Shown piece after piece: positions 55,375 to 64,000 of a stretch of DNA of 64,000 bases. The translations under genes and the position numbers were made by a program. Where the stretch lies: positions 1,736,001 to 1,800,000 of the forward strand of contig NZ_LT702999.1 in the NCBI RefSeq assembly GCF_900149685.1, given 5' to 3'. The notes under the pieces are model-generated. The model had not been told where the DNA came from and did not search any database. It saw only the letters and a program-made list of their open reading frames with translations. Numbering within the stretch: the first letter of the stretch is position 1; every line of letters begins with the position of its first letter. Source of the DNA: Erythrobacter sp. Alg231-14. Lineage in GTDB: Bacteria; Pseudomonadota; Alphaproteobacteria; Sphingomonadales; Sphingomonadaceae.

Positions 55375-56673
55375 TTATTCAGCCGGCTGCGCCGCACCGT
55401 CGTCATCCTTGCCCAACACCGATTCAGTGATGGAGAATGGCAATGGCGTAGGAATTTCAATCTGACTGACGATCGGCAGGATCACCAGGAAGTGAAGGAA
55501 ATAATACGCGGTCGCGATCTGGCTGAAGATAATATAGGGTTCTTCTGGTTTTGCGCCGCCCAGATAGAACAGGGCGAGCATGCACGGGATCAAACCGAAC
55601 CAGAAAAATTTCTTGAACAGCGGACGGTATTGGCCCGAGCGCACCGGGCTTTTGTCGAGCCATGGCAAGAAGAACCAAACCAAGATCGAAGCGAACATGG
55701 CGATCACGCCAAGCAGCTTTGCAGGAATGATGGTCACACCGAACAATGCAAGGTCGCCGGTAAAGGCGCGCAGGATCGCGTAGAACGGATAGAAATACCA
55801 TTCAGGAACGATCAGGGCCGGTGTCGAAAGCGGGTTCGCTTCGATGTAGTTGTCCGGGTGGCCAAGCGTGTTTGGCAAGAAGAAAACCATGAATGCGAAG
55901 AGGACCAAGATGACCCCCAATCCGAACCCGTCCTTTGCCGTGTAATACGGGTGGAACGGAACCGTGTCGCTTTCCTTCTTCACTTCGACGCCGGTCGGGT
56001 TCGACGAACCCGGAATGTGCAGCGCCCAAATGTGCAGAATGACAACGCCTGCGATCACGAATGGCAGCAGGAAGTGGAGCGAGAAGAAGCGGTTGAGGGC
56101 CGAATTGCCCGGCGCAAAACCGCCGACAAGCCATGTTTGCAGCGACTCACCCACCAATGGGATCGCGCCGAACAGACCGGTGATCACTTTAGCGCCCCAG
56201 AAGCTCATTTGCCCCCATGGGAGAACGTAACCCATAAACGCGGTCGCCATCATCAAGAGGAAGATGACCACGCCCAAAAGCCAGATCATCTCGCGCGGTG
56301 CTTTATAAGAAGAGTAATAGAACCCGCGGAAAATATGGAGGTAAATCACGATGAAGAAGAAGCTCGCGCCGTTGGCGTGGGCGTAACGCATCAACCAACC
56401 GTAATTGACGTTGCGCATGATGTGCTCAGTCTGAGCGAATGCGACTTCGGTGTTGGACGCATAGTGCATGGCCAAAACCACGCCGGTCACAATCTGCAAA
56501 ACCAAGAAGAAACCGGCAAGGACGCCGAAATTCCACATATAGTTCAAATTGCGCGGAACCGGATAGCCAGCACCAACCGCGCTATAAACCAAGCGCGGCA
56601 GCGGCAGTTTTTCATCCATCCACTTTGTGAAAGCGGTTTTCGGTTCGTATTGCTTTGCCCAGGCGAAACTCAT
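55375..56673 (-). CDS. petB: Cytochrome b of the bc1 complex
   Basis: 432 residues with eight or nine membrane helices. Heme-ligating histidines lie in [20 protein letters not shown] and [10 protein letters not shown]; the quinol-oxidation motif PEWYF is near residue 290. It is the core of ubiquinol oxidation in the bc1 complex. ATG at 56673, middle gene of the operon. Confidence 0.96.
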   Translation of the reverse strand: MSFAWAKQYEPKTAFTKWMDEKLPLPRLVYSAVGAGYPVPRNLNYMWNFGVLAGFFLVLQIVTGVVLAMHYASNTEVAFAQTEHIMRNVNYGWLMRYAHANGASFFFIVIYLHIFRGFYYSSYKAPREMIWLLGVVIFLLMMATAFMGYVLPWGQMSFWGAKVITGLFGAIPLVGESLQTWLVGGFAPGNSALNRFFSLHFLLPFVIAGVVILHIWALHIPGSSNPTGVEVKKESDTVPFHPYYTAKDGFGLGVILVLFAFMVFFLPNTLGHPDNYIEANPLSTPALIVPEWYFYPFYAILRAFTGDLALFGVTIIPAKLLGVIAMFASILVWFFLPWLDKSPVRSGQYRPLFKKFFWFGLIPCMLALFYLGGAKPEEPYIIFSQIATAYYFLHFLVILPIVSQIEIPTPLPFSITESVLGKDDDGAAQPAE

Positions 56674-56741
56674 GATGTTCTCTCGGATCTCTCAGCGCGA
56701 AATGACGCGACTATCTTACAACGTGTTCGAACTTCGAAATG

Positions 56742-57302
56742 TCACCCGACTCGGATGACGCTTTCGGTAGCAAACTCAAATTCTGGTACAGCAAGGTTGG
56801 TCGGAGCCGGACCTTTGCGGATCCGCCCGGCAACATCATAGTGCGAACCGTGACATGGGCAGAAATACCCATCATATTCGCCCTTATCTTCGCCTTCGCC
56901 CGCGCCCAGCGGCACACAACCAAGGTGGGTGCAAACGCCGAGGTTAACGAGAATGTCGGCATTGCCTTCGCCCAAACGCTCTGCGAGCGTTTCAGGGTCG
57001 CGCATATCGGCTCCATCGTCGGCAACGGCTTCGGCGATTTCTTCGGCCGTCATCCGTTTCACGAACAAAGGCTGATCGCGGAATGTCGCTTTGATCGACT
57101 GACCCGGCTCAATCGCGGAAACATCGACATCGGTCGTGCTTGCCGCAAGTGTATCAGCCGTGGGGGCCATTTGGCTCACGAGTGGAAGAAGAACAGATGC
57201 GCCGCCAACACCGGCGGTGCTCAACGCTGCGATATGAATCCAATCGCGGCGACGCACGCCGTCTTGGGTGCCGTCTGCAGTGCCATCTACAGTGGAAGCC
57301 AT
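56742..57302 (-). CDS. petA: Ubiquinol-cytochrome c reductase iron-sulfur subunit (Rieske)
   Basis: 186 residues. The 2Fe-2S ligands are CTHLGC (Cys124, His126) and CPCHGSH (Cys148, His151), with Cys129 and Cys150 forming the disulfide. A twin-arginine stretch (RRRDW, 17-21) before a single membrane helix (about 25-45) indicates Tat export. First gene of petA-petB-petC. The 259 nt upstream (57303-57561) contains no gene I can see and should hold the promoter. Confidence 0.96.
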   Translation of the reverse strand: MASTVDGTADGTQDGVRRRDWIHIAALSTAGVGGASVLLPLVSQMAPTADTLAASTTDVDVSAIEPGQSIKATFRDQPLFVKRMTAEEIAEAVADDGADMRDPETLAERLGEGNADILVNLGVCTHLGCVPLGAGEGEDKGEYDGYFCPCHGSHYDVAGRIRKGPAPTNLAVPEFEFATESVIRVG

Positions 57303-57561
57303 GATGTATTACCCTGCTATTCTAACCACGATGAGAACGCCCCAAAGCGGATGCTGGTGAAAACTTTGATGCCACAAGCGGCGCCAAAGGCTCTTTCTTA
57401 TAATCCAATCGAACCCGAATGCATCTTTTTCACATCCGATCTCGAATTTCCGCGCCATATACGTCAAACTGCCGCAAATCCAACCGTGTTTTGAGCATTC
57501 GATGTTCGGTTGTGTGCAAGCTGTTGAGTATCACGCCCTTTCATCGTGCATTTCCGGCACC

Positions 57562-58374
57562 CTAGGGAACCGCTATCGCACTGATTTGACGGCCGTAATT
57601 CGGTTCTCCCCCCATCGATGCTCGTCGGTATGAATGATACTGTATCGGATTGGCAAAAGTATCACGAGCGATGTCCGCAATATCCACAAGGCCGCAACGG
57701 CGCAGTTGTGCAACGACATAAGCGGGCAAATTGAAATGCCATCGTGCGACCCCTTCCCGTTCGGGTGCTTCGGCGAAGTGGGCGTCGTCTTCTGGTTTGA
57801 AATGTTCCCGAAACGCGGCGTCGACTTCGTAACTCGCTTGCGCAATTGTCGGACCAAGAACCGCAGTGATAGCGGCGCGGTTTGCACCCAACGCCTCCAT
57901 CGCAGCCACGGTGTTCTCCAATACGTTGCCGCGCTCATTCCCGCACGCGCCGCGCCAACCGGCATGGGCAGCACCAACAATGCCGGCCTTTTTGTCGGCG
58001 AATAGGATGGGACAGCAATCGGCTGTCACAATACCCAACACCACATCGGTGCGTGCAGTGACCACGCCATCGGCAACCGGGCGGCCTTCGGGCGCGTCCG
58101 GCCAAAGCCTTCCCACGGTGACCACTTCGGGTGAATGGACTTGAAGCGGCGCGGCCATCGGTGCGCCCGATAGAATAGCGCTGGCCGCTACGGCGCGGAT
58201 CAATCGCGTTTCATCGGTATCACCCGGTCCGCCATAGCCAAATTGATGACCGGTGCTCGATCCAAAAAAACCATGCGGAACACCGTCTAGGGCGTCTGAA
58301 CGCTCTATATCAAAACGGTGCGCTTGGCCGCTATTGCTGGGCTCGCTTTCGGAAGGCGCGCCAGTTTCAGCCAT
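57562..58374 (-). CDS. pgeF: Peptidoglycan editing factor PgeF (YfiH/laccase-domain protein)
   Basis: 270 residues. Copper/zinc-type histidines and cysteine appear in QVHSPEVVTVG, VTADCCPILFADK and GAAHAGWRGACGNE, the PgeF pattern. In E. coli it removes L-Ser-containing muropeptide errors; older names include polyphenol oxidase. Its ATG overlaps the pepN stop by 8 nt. Confidence 0.92.
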   Translation of the reverse strand: MAETGAPSESEPSNSGQAHRFDIERSDALDGVPHGFFGSSTGHQFGYGGPGDTDETRLIRAVAASAILSGAPMAAPLQVHSPEVVTVGRLWPDAPEGRPVADGVVTARTDVVLGIVTADCCPILFADKKAGIVGAAHAGWRGACGNERGNVLENTVAAMEALGANRAAITAVLGPTIAQASYEVDAAFREHFKPEDDAHFAEAPEREGVARWHFNLPAYVVAQLRRCGLVDIADIARDTFANPIQYHSYRRASMGGEPNYGRQISAIAVP

Positions 58375-61024
58375 CCAGACTGCGGCTCACTTGTTCAAAT
58401 GTATCGCGCGACAGATTGTCCGCTTTCGCGATCCGTTCCAATTCTGCCTTCATCAAAGCCGCCCTCCCCGGTTCGATGCGCCGCCATCGACCCAATGGCG
58501 AGACGAAGCGTGCCGCAGTTTGAGGGTTAATTGGATCAAGCGCAAGAATCACATCGGCGATCATCCGATACCCGGCGCCACTGGCGTCGTGGAACCCTTG
58601 CGGATTTCCGGCAAATGCCATGTAAAGCGAACGGACGCGATTGGGATTGTTCAACGTGAAATCGGGATGGTTCGCCAATTCCTTCACCTGGGCAATCACA
58701 TTCGGGTGCAAAGACAGCGCCTGAAGCGTGAACCATTTGTCGATGACAAGGTCATTGCCTTGGAACTTCTTATAGAATGCGTCCAATGTCGCCTGGCGTT
58801 CTGGGCGATCGGGCAGATCAATACCGCACAGAGTCATCAAGGCGCTTTGCCGATCCGTCATGTTGTCTGAACCGCCAAATTGACGCGTGGCCAAACGGGT
58901 CGCTTGGTGGGGATCGGCGGCCGCGACAAAACCAAGCACAGCGCTCGACACCTTGCGGGCTCCTCTTCCATTGGGGTGGTCATGCGGGGTCGCCGCCGCC
59001 TTTGAACCGGCGCTCGCCAGCTCCTCGGCCAAGGCGCACCCAATAGCTGCTTTCAATGCTTCGCGTGCTTCGTGAATGGCTCCGGGATCGGCTTTGGATG
59101 CGCCGCTGGCCATCGCTTCGAACAAATAGGTTTCGCTGGGCAGCATCATCAATTCGCCGCGCATCGCATCGTCCAACGCTGTATCGGTAAGAATCGCGCG
59201 GAATGCGTCGATCAGAGCCGCCTCACCATCGCCATTGCCCGAACCTTTGGCGACCGCGATCAAGTGGTTCACAGCGAGTTCCTGCACCGCTTCGTATCGG
59301 GCAAAAGGATCGTCATCATGCGCAGCAAGGAAGCCGAGATCCCCATTGGACAGATCGCGTTCAACCACAATGGGCGCTGTGTATCCGCGATTGATGGATA
59401 CGACCGGATCATCACCTGCAAGAGGCAAATCAAAACTCTGGTGCGCTTCATTAAGAACAATCAATTGTTCTGCACCCAAAGCGCCAGTGGCGCGTGAATG
59501 GACGGCGACACGCAAGGGGATCGGCATCGGCTTTTTATCGGGTTGCCCCGGCGTCGCAGGGACGGTTTGCGCCAGACGCAGCGTCAATTTGTCGCCATGG
59601 ACATCCTGCGTTACCACAACGCGCGGCGTTCCCGCCTGACGGTACCACAGACGGAACTGCGCGAGGTCCAGCCCTGCGCCATCTTCCATTGCGGTGATGA
59701 AATCTTCGCATGTCGCCGCTTCGCCATCATGGCGATCAAAATACAGATCGGTGCCTTTGCGGAAATCCGCTTCACCCGCGATGCTGCGCATCATGCGGAT
59801 CACCTCGGCACCTTTGTTGTAGACGGTGGCGGTGTAGAAATTGCTGATCTCACGATAGCTGTCCGGCCGAATGGGGTGGGCCAAAGGTCCGGCATCTTCA
59901 GGGAACTGTGCCGCCCTTAAGATGCGCACATCTTCGATCCGTTTCACCGCCTCGCCGCGCATATCCTGCGAAAACAATTGATCCCGCAGAACAGTGAAGC
60001 CTTCTTTCAAGCTTAGTTGGAACCAATCGCGACAAGTGATCCGGTTGCCCGACCAATTGTGGAAATATTCGTGCGCAATGACGCCTTCGACCGCGTCAAA
60101 ATCGCCATCCGTTGCGGTGTCGCTATCGGCCAAGACGTATTTCGTGTTGAACACGTTGAGGCCCTTGTTCTCCATCGCGCCCATGTTGAAATCGCTCACC
60201 GCGACGATGTTGTAGAGATCAAGATCGTATTCGCGCCCGAACGTCTCTTCGTCCCATTTCATGGAGAGGTGAAGCGATTCCAAAGCGTGATCGGTGCGGT
60301 CCAAGTCCTCTGCACGGACCCAAATATTGCATTCAACTTTGCGGCCGGAAACGGTGGTGAACGGCCCCGAATTGGCCACCAAGTCACCCGCAACCAGCGC
60401 GAAAAGATAGGACGGTTTGGGCCACGGATCATGCCATTCGGCAAAATGGCGTCCGTCTTCGAGGTCGCCTGCGTTTTCTTGGTTGCCATTGCACAAAAGG
60501 ATCGGGAACAATGTCTTATCGCCGGCCATCTTGACGCTGTAGGTCGACAGAACGTCAGGCCGATCTGGGAAAAAGGTTATGCGGCGGAACCCTTCGGATT
60601 CGCATTGCGTGCACAACATTCCGTTGGAGGCGTACAAGCCCATCAAAGCAGTGTTGGTGTTGGGGTTGATCGTGGTTTCGATTTGAACCGAGTGAGATTC
60701 GCCCGGACCGGCGATCGTCACGACCAGATCATCGCCATCCAACGCGTATTGCGCCGCTTCGCCATCGACGATGACCGACGACGCTTTGAGCCCGTCTCCG
60801 TTCAACCTAAGCTCAGTCGATGGCTCAGCGGCCGGGTTCGGCTGTATCGTTAGGCGCGACGTGACCTTTGTCTTTTCAATCCCCAATTCGAAATGCAAAT
60901 TGGTTTGCGGGATCAGCCACGCGAATGGTTTGTAATCAGAGCGCAAGATCAGCTGCGGCTCTTGGGGTGTGGTGACGCCGTCGGAGTTGCCTTCGGGGTT
61001 TGTTGGGGTCGTCGCAATATCCAT
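58367..61024 (-). CDS. pepN: Aminopeptidase N
   Basis: 885 residues of the M1 metallopeptidase family. The substrate motif GAMEN is near 281, the zinc site HEYFH near 315 with the downstream glutamate in LKEGFT, and the C-terminal half is the long helical domain of PepN. A cytoplasmic enzyme that trims N-terminal residues. ATG at 61024; pgeF follows with an 8-nt overlap. Confidence 0.95.
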   Translation of the reverse strand: MDIATTPTNPEGNSDGVTTPQEPQLILRSDYKPFAWLIPQTNLHFELGIEKTKVTSRLTIQPNPAAEPSTELRLNGDGLKASSVIVDGEAAQYALDGDDLVVTIAGPGESHSVQIETTINPNTNTALMGLYASNGMLCTQCESEGFRRITFFPDRPDVLSTYSVKMAGDKTLFPILLCNGNQENAGDLEDGRHFAEWHDPWPKPSYLFALVAGDLVANSGPFTTVSGRKVECNIWVRAEDLDRTDHALESLHLSMKWDEETFGREYDLDLYNIVAVSDFNMGAMENKGLNVFNTKYVLADSDTATDGDFDAVEGVIAHEYFHNWSGNRITCRDWFQLSLKEGFTVLRDQLFSQDMRGEAVKRIEDVRILRAAQFPEDAGPLAHPIRPDSYREISNFYTATVYNKGAEVIRMMRSIAGEADFRKGTDLYFDRHDGEAATCEDFITAMEDGAGLDLAQFRLWYRQAGTPRVVVTQDVHGDKLTLRLAQTVPATPGQPDKKPMPIPLRVAVHSRATGALGAEQLIVLNEAHQSFDLPLAGDDPVVSINRGYTAPIVVERDLSNGDLGFLAAHDDDPFARYEAVQELAVNHLIAVAKGSGNGDGEAALIDAFRAILTDTALDDAMRGELMMLPSETYLFEAMASGASKADPGAIHEAREALKAAIGCALAEELASAGSKAAATPHDHPNGRGARKVSSAVLGFVAAADPHQATRLATRQFGGSDNMTDRQSALMTLCGIDLPDRPERQATLDAFYKKFQGNDLVIDKWFTLQALSLHPNVIAQVKELANHPDFTLNNPNRVRSLYMAFAGNPQGFHDASGAGYRMIADVILALDPINPQTAARFVSPLGRWRRIEPGRAALMKAELERIAKADNLSRDTFEQVSRSLDG

Positions 61025-61076
61025 AGCGGTTGATTTAGATTGATTTCGGCCCGCGTCCAGCGCCAGAAGCTTTCAC

Positions 61077-61859
61077 ATGGCTCGATTGTTGATTTTTGGA
61101 CTCGGCTACACCGCCAAACGCATCGCCGACGCAATGGTTGCGCGCGGTTGGGATGTGGACGCCACCGGCAGCGACGGAAACATCGATTTTACCGATCATG
61201 GCGCGGTTAGTGCAGCCTTAGGCCGGGCGAGCCATGTGTTATCCTCGGTGCCACCCGATCGCAAACGTGGGGAGGATGCGGTGCTCGACCAATACGGATC
61301 ATCCCTATCCAATATCTGGCTGGGATATTTGTCTTCGACCGGCGTCTATGGCGACCGACAAGGGGCATGGGTTGATGAAAGCGCGCCGACCGGCACCGGG
61401 CGGCGCAATGCGCGTTCCGATGCGGATCGCAGATGGGTTGAAATGGGTGCGCGCGTGTTCCGCCTTCCCGGCATCTATGGGCCAGGGCGCAGCGCGCTGG
61501 AACGAGTGCAAACCGGCAAAGCCCGCCGGATCGCAATGCCCGGCCAAGTGTTCAGTCGGGTGCACGTGGATGACATAAGCAGCGGCGTGGTTGCGGCCTT
61601 GATCGGTGATGCGCCCGCGGGGGCGTACAATTTGGGCGACGATTTACCAGCAAGCGGCAATGCCGTCACCGAATTGGCGTGCCAACTGCTTGGGCTGGAG
61701 CCGCCGCCGCTGCAAACATTGGAACAGGCGAATCTTTCCGAGCTGGCTTTGGGTTTTTATTCGGAGAATCGCCGTGTCGCCAATGGCAAGGCAAAGCGCG
61801 TGTTGGGCTGGAACCCGAAATACCCCACCTATGCCGAAGGGTTAGCGGCTCTGCTTTGA
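61077..61859 (+). CDS. NAD(P)-dependent epimerase/dehydratase-like protein
   Basis: 260 residues. A Rossmann start LIFGLGYTAKRIADAM (about 5-20) and YLSSTGVYGDRQGAWVDE (about 84-101) mark an atypical extended SDR of the YeeZ type. A canonical Tyr-x3-Lys is not clear, so activity is uncertain. It is monocistronic, divergent from pepN, and its end overlaps the convergent transporter gene by 18 nt. Confidence 0.85.
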   Translation: MARLLIFGLGYTAKRIADAMVARGWDVDATGSDGNIDFTDHGAVSAALGRASHVLSSVPPDRKRGEDAVLDQYGSSLSNIWLGYLSSTGVYGDRQGAWVDESAPTGTGRRNARSDADRRWVEMGARVFRLPGIYGPGRSALERVQTGKARRIAMPGQVFSRVHVDDISSGVVAALIGDAPAGAYNLGDDLPASGNAVTELACQLLGLEPPPLQTLEQANLSELALGFYSENRRVANGKAKRVLGWNPKYPTYAEGLAALL

Positions 61860-62762
61860 GCGCAAGGCCAACACCATTCCGACAACCGCCAAAATCATTC
61901 CGCCAGCGGTGAGGACAGTCCACTGATACCCTTCGAACACGGTTGAAATTAGCATCGCCACCGAAATCGTCAGGATCGAATTGTAGGCCGTGCGCCCCGC
62001 GCCAATCTCCCGCACCAAATTGTAATGCAGCGGAAAAGTTATGACCGATCCAATCAGCGCAAGATAAACGATCCCCGCCCAGTAATCGGTGCTTGCCGGG
62101 AATGGAGGCGGCCCCGCCGTTAGCAAGGCAAAGCCCAGATCAAATACGGTGCCATACAGCATCGCCCAAGCGAGCAAGCTGACCATTGGCACGCCGCGTC
62201 CGGTTGGGTTTGCTTGAATAACGTTCGCAATCGACGCGGCGAGGATACCGACAAAGGCAAGTCCTATGCCCAACGCGACGTTCCCGCCGATCACGCCAGC
62301 ATCGGGATTGTCACTCCATTCGTGCACCAACAAGAACATGACGCCCGCAATCGCGACCGCGCTGCCCAACATGAAACCGCTTTGCACCCGTTCGCCCAAA
62401 AACAACCTGCCAAACAGAGCGTTGGGCACCATCAATAGCCCAAACATCATCGCAACAATGCCCGATGTGACATACAATTCCGCGTGATAGACGAACAGGA
62501 AATTACCGCTGAATTGAAAGACACCCACCAACGCGGCGAGCTTGTGCTCTGGACGGGTGAGCAGCAATCGACGTTTCATCAAAAACGCGACAAGAAACAA
62601 CGCCGGGGTCGCCAGCGCAAAACGGTAAAAAACCGACCAAGCTGCAGGTACGCCGTCAATCTGTCCGGTGATGACGAACCATGTCGATCCCCAAATCGAT
62701 CCGGTCAGGATAAACGGGATGATGACTTTCCAAGAAAGCATCGGAGTTTGGGCCCCGCTCAC
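61842..62762 (-). CDS. EamA-family (drug/metabolite) transporter
   Basis: 306 residues, about ten hydrophobic helices arranged in two EamA repeats (first about 11-140, second about 155-300). WKVIIPFILTGSIWGSTWFV opens the first. Members export or import amino acids, sugars or other metabolites. Its ATG overlaps the stop of the threonine aldolase gene (4 nt), so export of an amino acid is possible. Confidence 0.9.
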   Translation of the reverse strand: MSGAQTPMLSWKVIIPFILTGSIWGSTWFVITGQIDGVPAAWSVFYRFALATPALFLVAFLMKRRLLLTRPEHKLAALVGVFQFSGNFLFVYHAELYVTSGIVAMMFGLLMVPNALFGRLFLGERVQSGFMLGSAVAIAGVMFLLVHEWSDNPDAGVIGGNVALGIGLAFVGILAASIANVIQANPTGRGVPMVSLLAWAMLYGTVFDLGFALLTAGPPPFPASTDYWAGIVYLALIGSVITFPLHYNLVREIGAGRTAYNSILTISVAMLISTVFEGYQWTVLTAGGMILAVVGMVLALRSKQSR

Positions 62763-63766
62763 AAGCTGGCGATCGCTTTACCGAGCGCCGCGGCGTCTTC
62801 TGCGCGGGTATCCCACGCGGTCACAAATCGCGCAGCGTCATCGCCCCAATCGTAGAACGCGAAATCCTGCGAGCGTAACGCATCGCGTTCGGCGCCCGAA
62901 AGCCGCACGAACAATTCATTGGCTTCAACAGCATGCATCAAACGATCGCCGCAACCGGCGGCAATCTCTTGAGCAGCGGCGTTGGCGTGCCGTGCATTGG
63001 AAAGCCACAGATCACCGTTAAGCATCGCCAAAATTTGCGCGGCGAGATACCGGCCTTTGCATTGCAGGTGCCCAGCCCGTTTCCGGCGGTATTTTACTTC
63101 TGCGGCGCGATCGGGATCGAACAGGATGACTGCCTCTGCGCTCATCGCTCCGTTCTTGATGCAGCCAAACGCTAGGCTATCGACATCACCCGCGGCGACG
63201 GCGGCGGAACCGCCCAAAAACGCAGCCGCATTGGCGAAACGCGCGCCATCCATATGCATGCCCAATCCGCGCGTCTTGGCAAAGTCACACAGAGCAGTGA
63301 GCTCTTGTGGGGTGTAGCTGCGCCCATATTCACTTGCCTGCGTGATGGATATTGCGTGGGCTTGAACCTGGTGCACATCATCACGGATCGGATCAATCAC
63401 CGCCGCAATGCCCGCCGGTGTCAGTTTGGCACCATCACCCGACGCATGGATCAATTTGGCACCGTGGAGATAGAAACCGGGCGCACCGCCTTCATCCACT
63501 TCGATGTGAGCCTCTTCGTGGCAAACTACTCCGCCATGCGGTTGGCACAGCGTGCCCAAGGCAAGGCAATTGGCCGATGTACCAGTCGCCACCCATAAGG
63601 CGGCGCACTCGCGCCCAAACAAATCGGTGAAACGAGCATCTAACTGCGCCGATAATGCATCCCCATCGTAGGGATTATCGGCGCTGTCGGCTGTGCGCAT
63701 CGCCTCCCACACATTGGGGTGGACGGGCGCGGCGTTATCCGAAAGGAAGGGCTTTAGCTTAGTCAT
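62759..63766 (-). CDS. ltaE: Low-specificity L-threonine aldolase
   Basis: 335 residues, PLP-dependent fold type I. ATGTSANCLALG (about 60-71), HEEAHIEVDEGGAPGF, MHMDGARFANAA and the Schiff-base lysine in FGCIKNGAMSAE are visible. It cleaves threonine and allo-threonine to glycine and acetaldehyde. ATG at 63766 follows GAGGCG; a TTG one codon earlier is ignored. Overlaps the EamA gene by 4 nt. Confidence 0.9.
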   Translation of the reverse strand: MTKLKPFLSDNAAPVHPNVWEAMRTADSADNPYDGDALSAQLDARFTDLFGRECAALWVATGTSANCLALGTLCQPHGGVVCHEEAHIEVDEGGAPGFYLHGAKLIHASGDGAKLTPAGIAAVIDPIRDDVHQVQAHAISITQASEYGRSYTPQELTALCDFAKTRGLGMHMDGARFANAAAFLGGSAAVAAGDVDSLAFGCIKNGAMSAEAVILFDPDRAAEVKYRRKRAGHLQCKGRYLAAQILAMLNGDLWLSNARHANAAAQEIAAGCGDRLMHAVEANELFVRLSGAERDALRSQDFAFYDWGDDAARFVTAWDTRAEDAAALGKAIASL

Positions 63767-63817
63767 CAACCATCGCCTCTACTCGCGATACCGCCAAGCG
63801 CAAGACGGAACAAACCT

Positions 63818-64000
63818 ATGACGGATCAAAATCAAGGCGTCTCGATCACTCATGTGAGCGAGGGCGCAGGCGGCAAATACATCGCCGAAGTCCCCGGCGA
63901 GAAAGCGGTTGGCACGTTGGAATGGGAACCCAGTGGGCACAATGTCCGCGTCGCAACCCACACAATTGTACCGCCCGAAATTGGCGGGCGCGGGATTGCC
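63818..64000 (+). CDS. GNAT-like N-acetyltransferase, N-terminal fragment (cut by window edge)
   Basis: 61 codons are visible from ATG 63818: MTDQNQGVSITHV, then GKYIAEVPGEKAVGTLEWEP and HTIVPPEIGGRGIA. The last motif (V-P-P-E-x-G-G-R-G-I-A) is the acetyl-CoA-binding turn of the small NATD1/YjdJ-type GNAT proteins. The gene runs off the window. No ribosome site of note. Confidence 0.8.
   Translation, partial: MTDQNQGVSITHVSEGAGGKYIAEVPGEKAVGTLEWEPSGHNVRVATHTIVPPEIGGRGIA

Noticed and set aside
56709-56720. TTGTAAGAT-like sequence between petA and petB
   Set aside because: Only nine bases match the AraC motif and the CGCG part is displaced by 3 nt; expected by chance.
54802-56841. A 679-codon open frame on the plus strand across petC and petB
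   Set aside because: It lies antisense to two certain genes; its Arg/Glu/His/Gln-rich composition is the usual shadow of GC-rich codon bias.

Overview
The window is an ordinary chromosomal stretch of an alphaproteobacterium, most likely a sphingomonad of the Erythrobacteraceae type. The signs are moderate to high GC, an fbc-type petABC operon, MipZ instead of MinCDE, a CysNC fusion, DUF3617 and IVVC-type secreted proteins, and a TonB/ExbB locus with several ExbD copies. No transposase, integrase, CRISPR array or rRNA was seen. Genes are tightly packed, with many 1-8 nt overlaps.

Layout. 1-4.5 kb, minus: argD-argF, hslO, a DUF3617 secreted protein, queC and the start of an MFS transporter. 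4.6-10.8 kb: a glycine-rich double cold-shock protein, a DUF442 phosphatase-like protein, a secreted M20 amidohydrolase, then a plus-strand run of anchored protein, sterol desaturase and GMC oxidoreductase. 10.9-12.8 kb: glnK-amtB behind a near-consensus sigma-54 promoter. 12.8-19.5 kb, minus: pheS-pheT-prfC, an alpha/beta hydrolase and a PNPOx-like protein, closed by a terminator. 19.5-21.7 kb: two neighbouring AraC paralogues. 21.7-22.4 kb: rpmI-rplT. 22.6-27.5 kb: GGCT-like protein, a TetR/NTF2-like divergent pair, and a membrane SRPBCC gene bracketed by 50-bp direct repeats copied from the 3' end of hisN, then hisN and a third AraC gene. 27.5-34.6 kb: prs, glpX, hom and several unknown membrane or secreted proteins, including a tandem paralogous pair.

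35.0-39.0 kb: tonB-exbB-exbD1-exbD2, a terminator, exbD3 and a strongly diverged ExbD-like gene. 39.0-45.2 kb, minus: an Lhr-like DEXH helicase with a DUF2059 protein, phosphomannomutase/phosphoglucomutase, and mipZ overlapping a J-domain membrane protein. 45.3-51.2 kb, plus: panC, a DUF475 protein, tRNA-Gly(TCC), and the sulfate-activation operon cysD-cysNC-cysQ. 51.2-57.3 kb, minus: OmpA-like lipoprotein, cation/proton antiporter, apt and petA-petB-petC. 57.5-64 kb: pgeF-pepN, an SDR-like epimerase, an EamA transporter with threonine aldolase, and the start of a GNAT protein.

Most of the window is housekeeping. The parts most worth a second look are the exbD expansion, the duplicated hisN tail around the SRPBCC gene, a 17-bp motif shared between one AraC gene's own upstream region and a distant hydrolase gene, and the tandem secreted paralogues at 31-32 kb.
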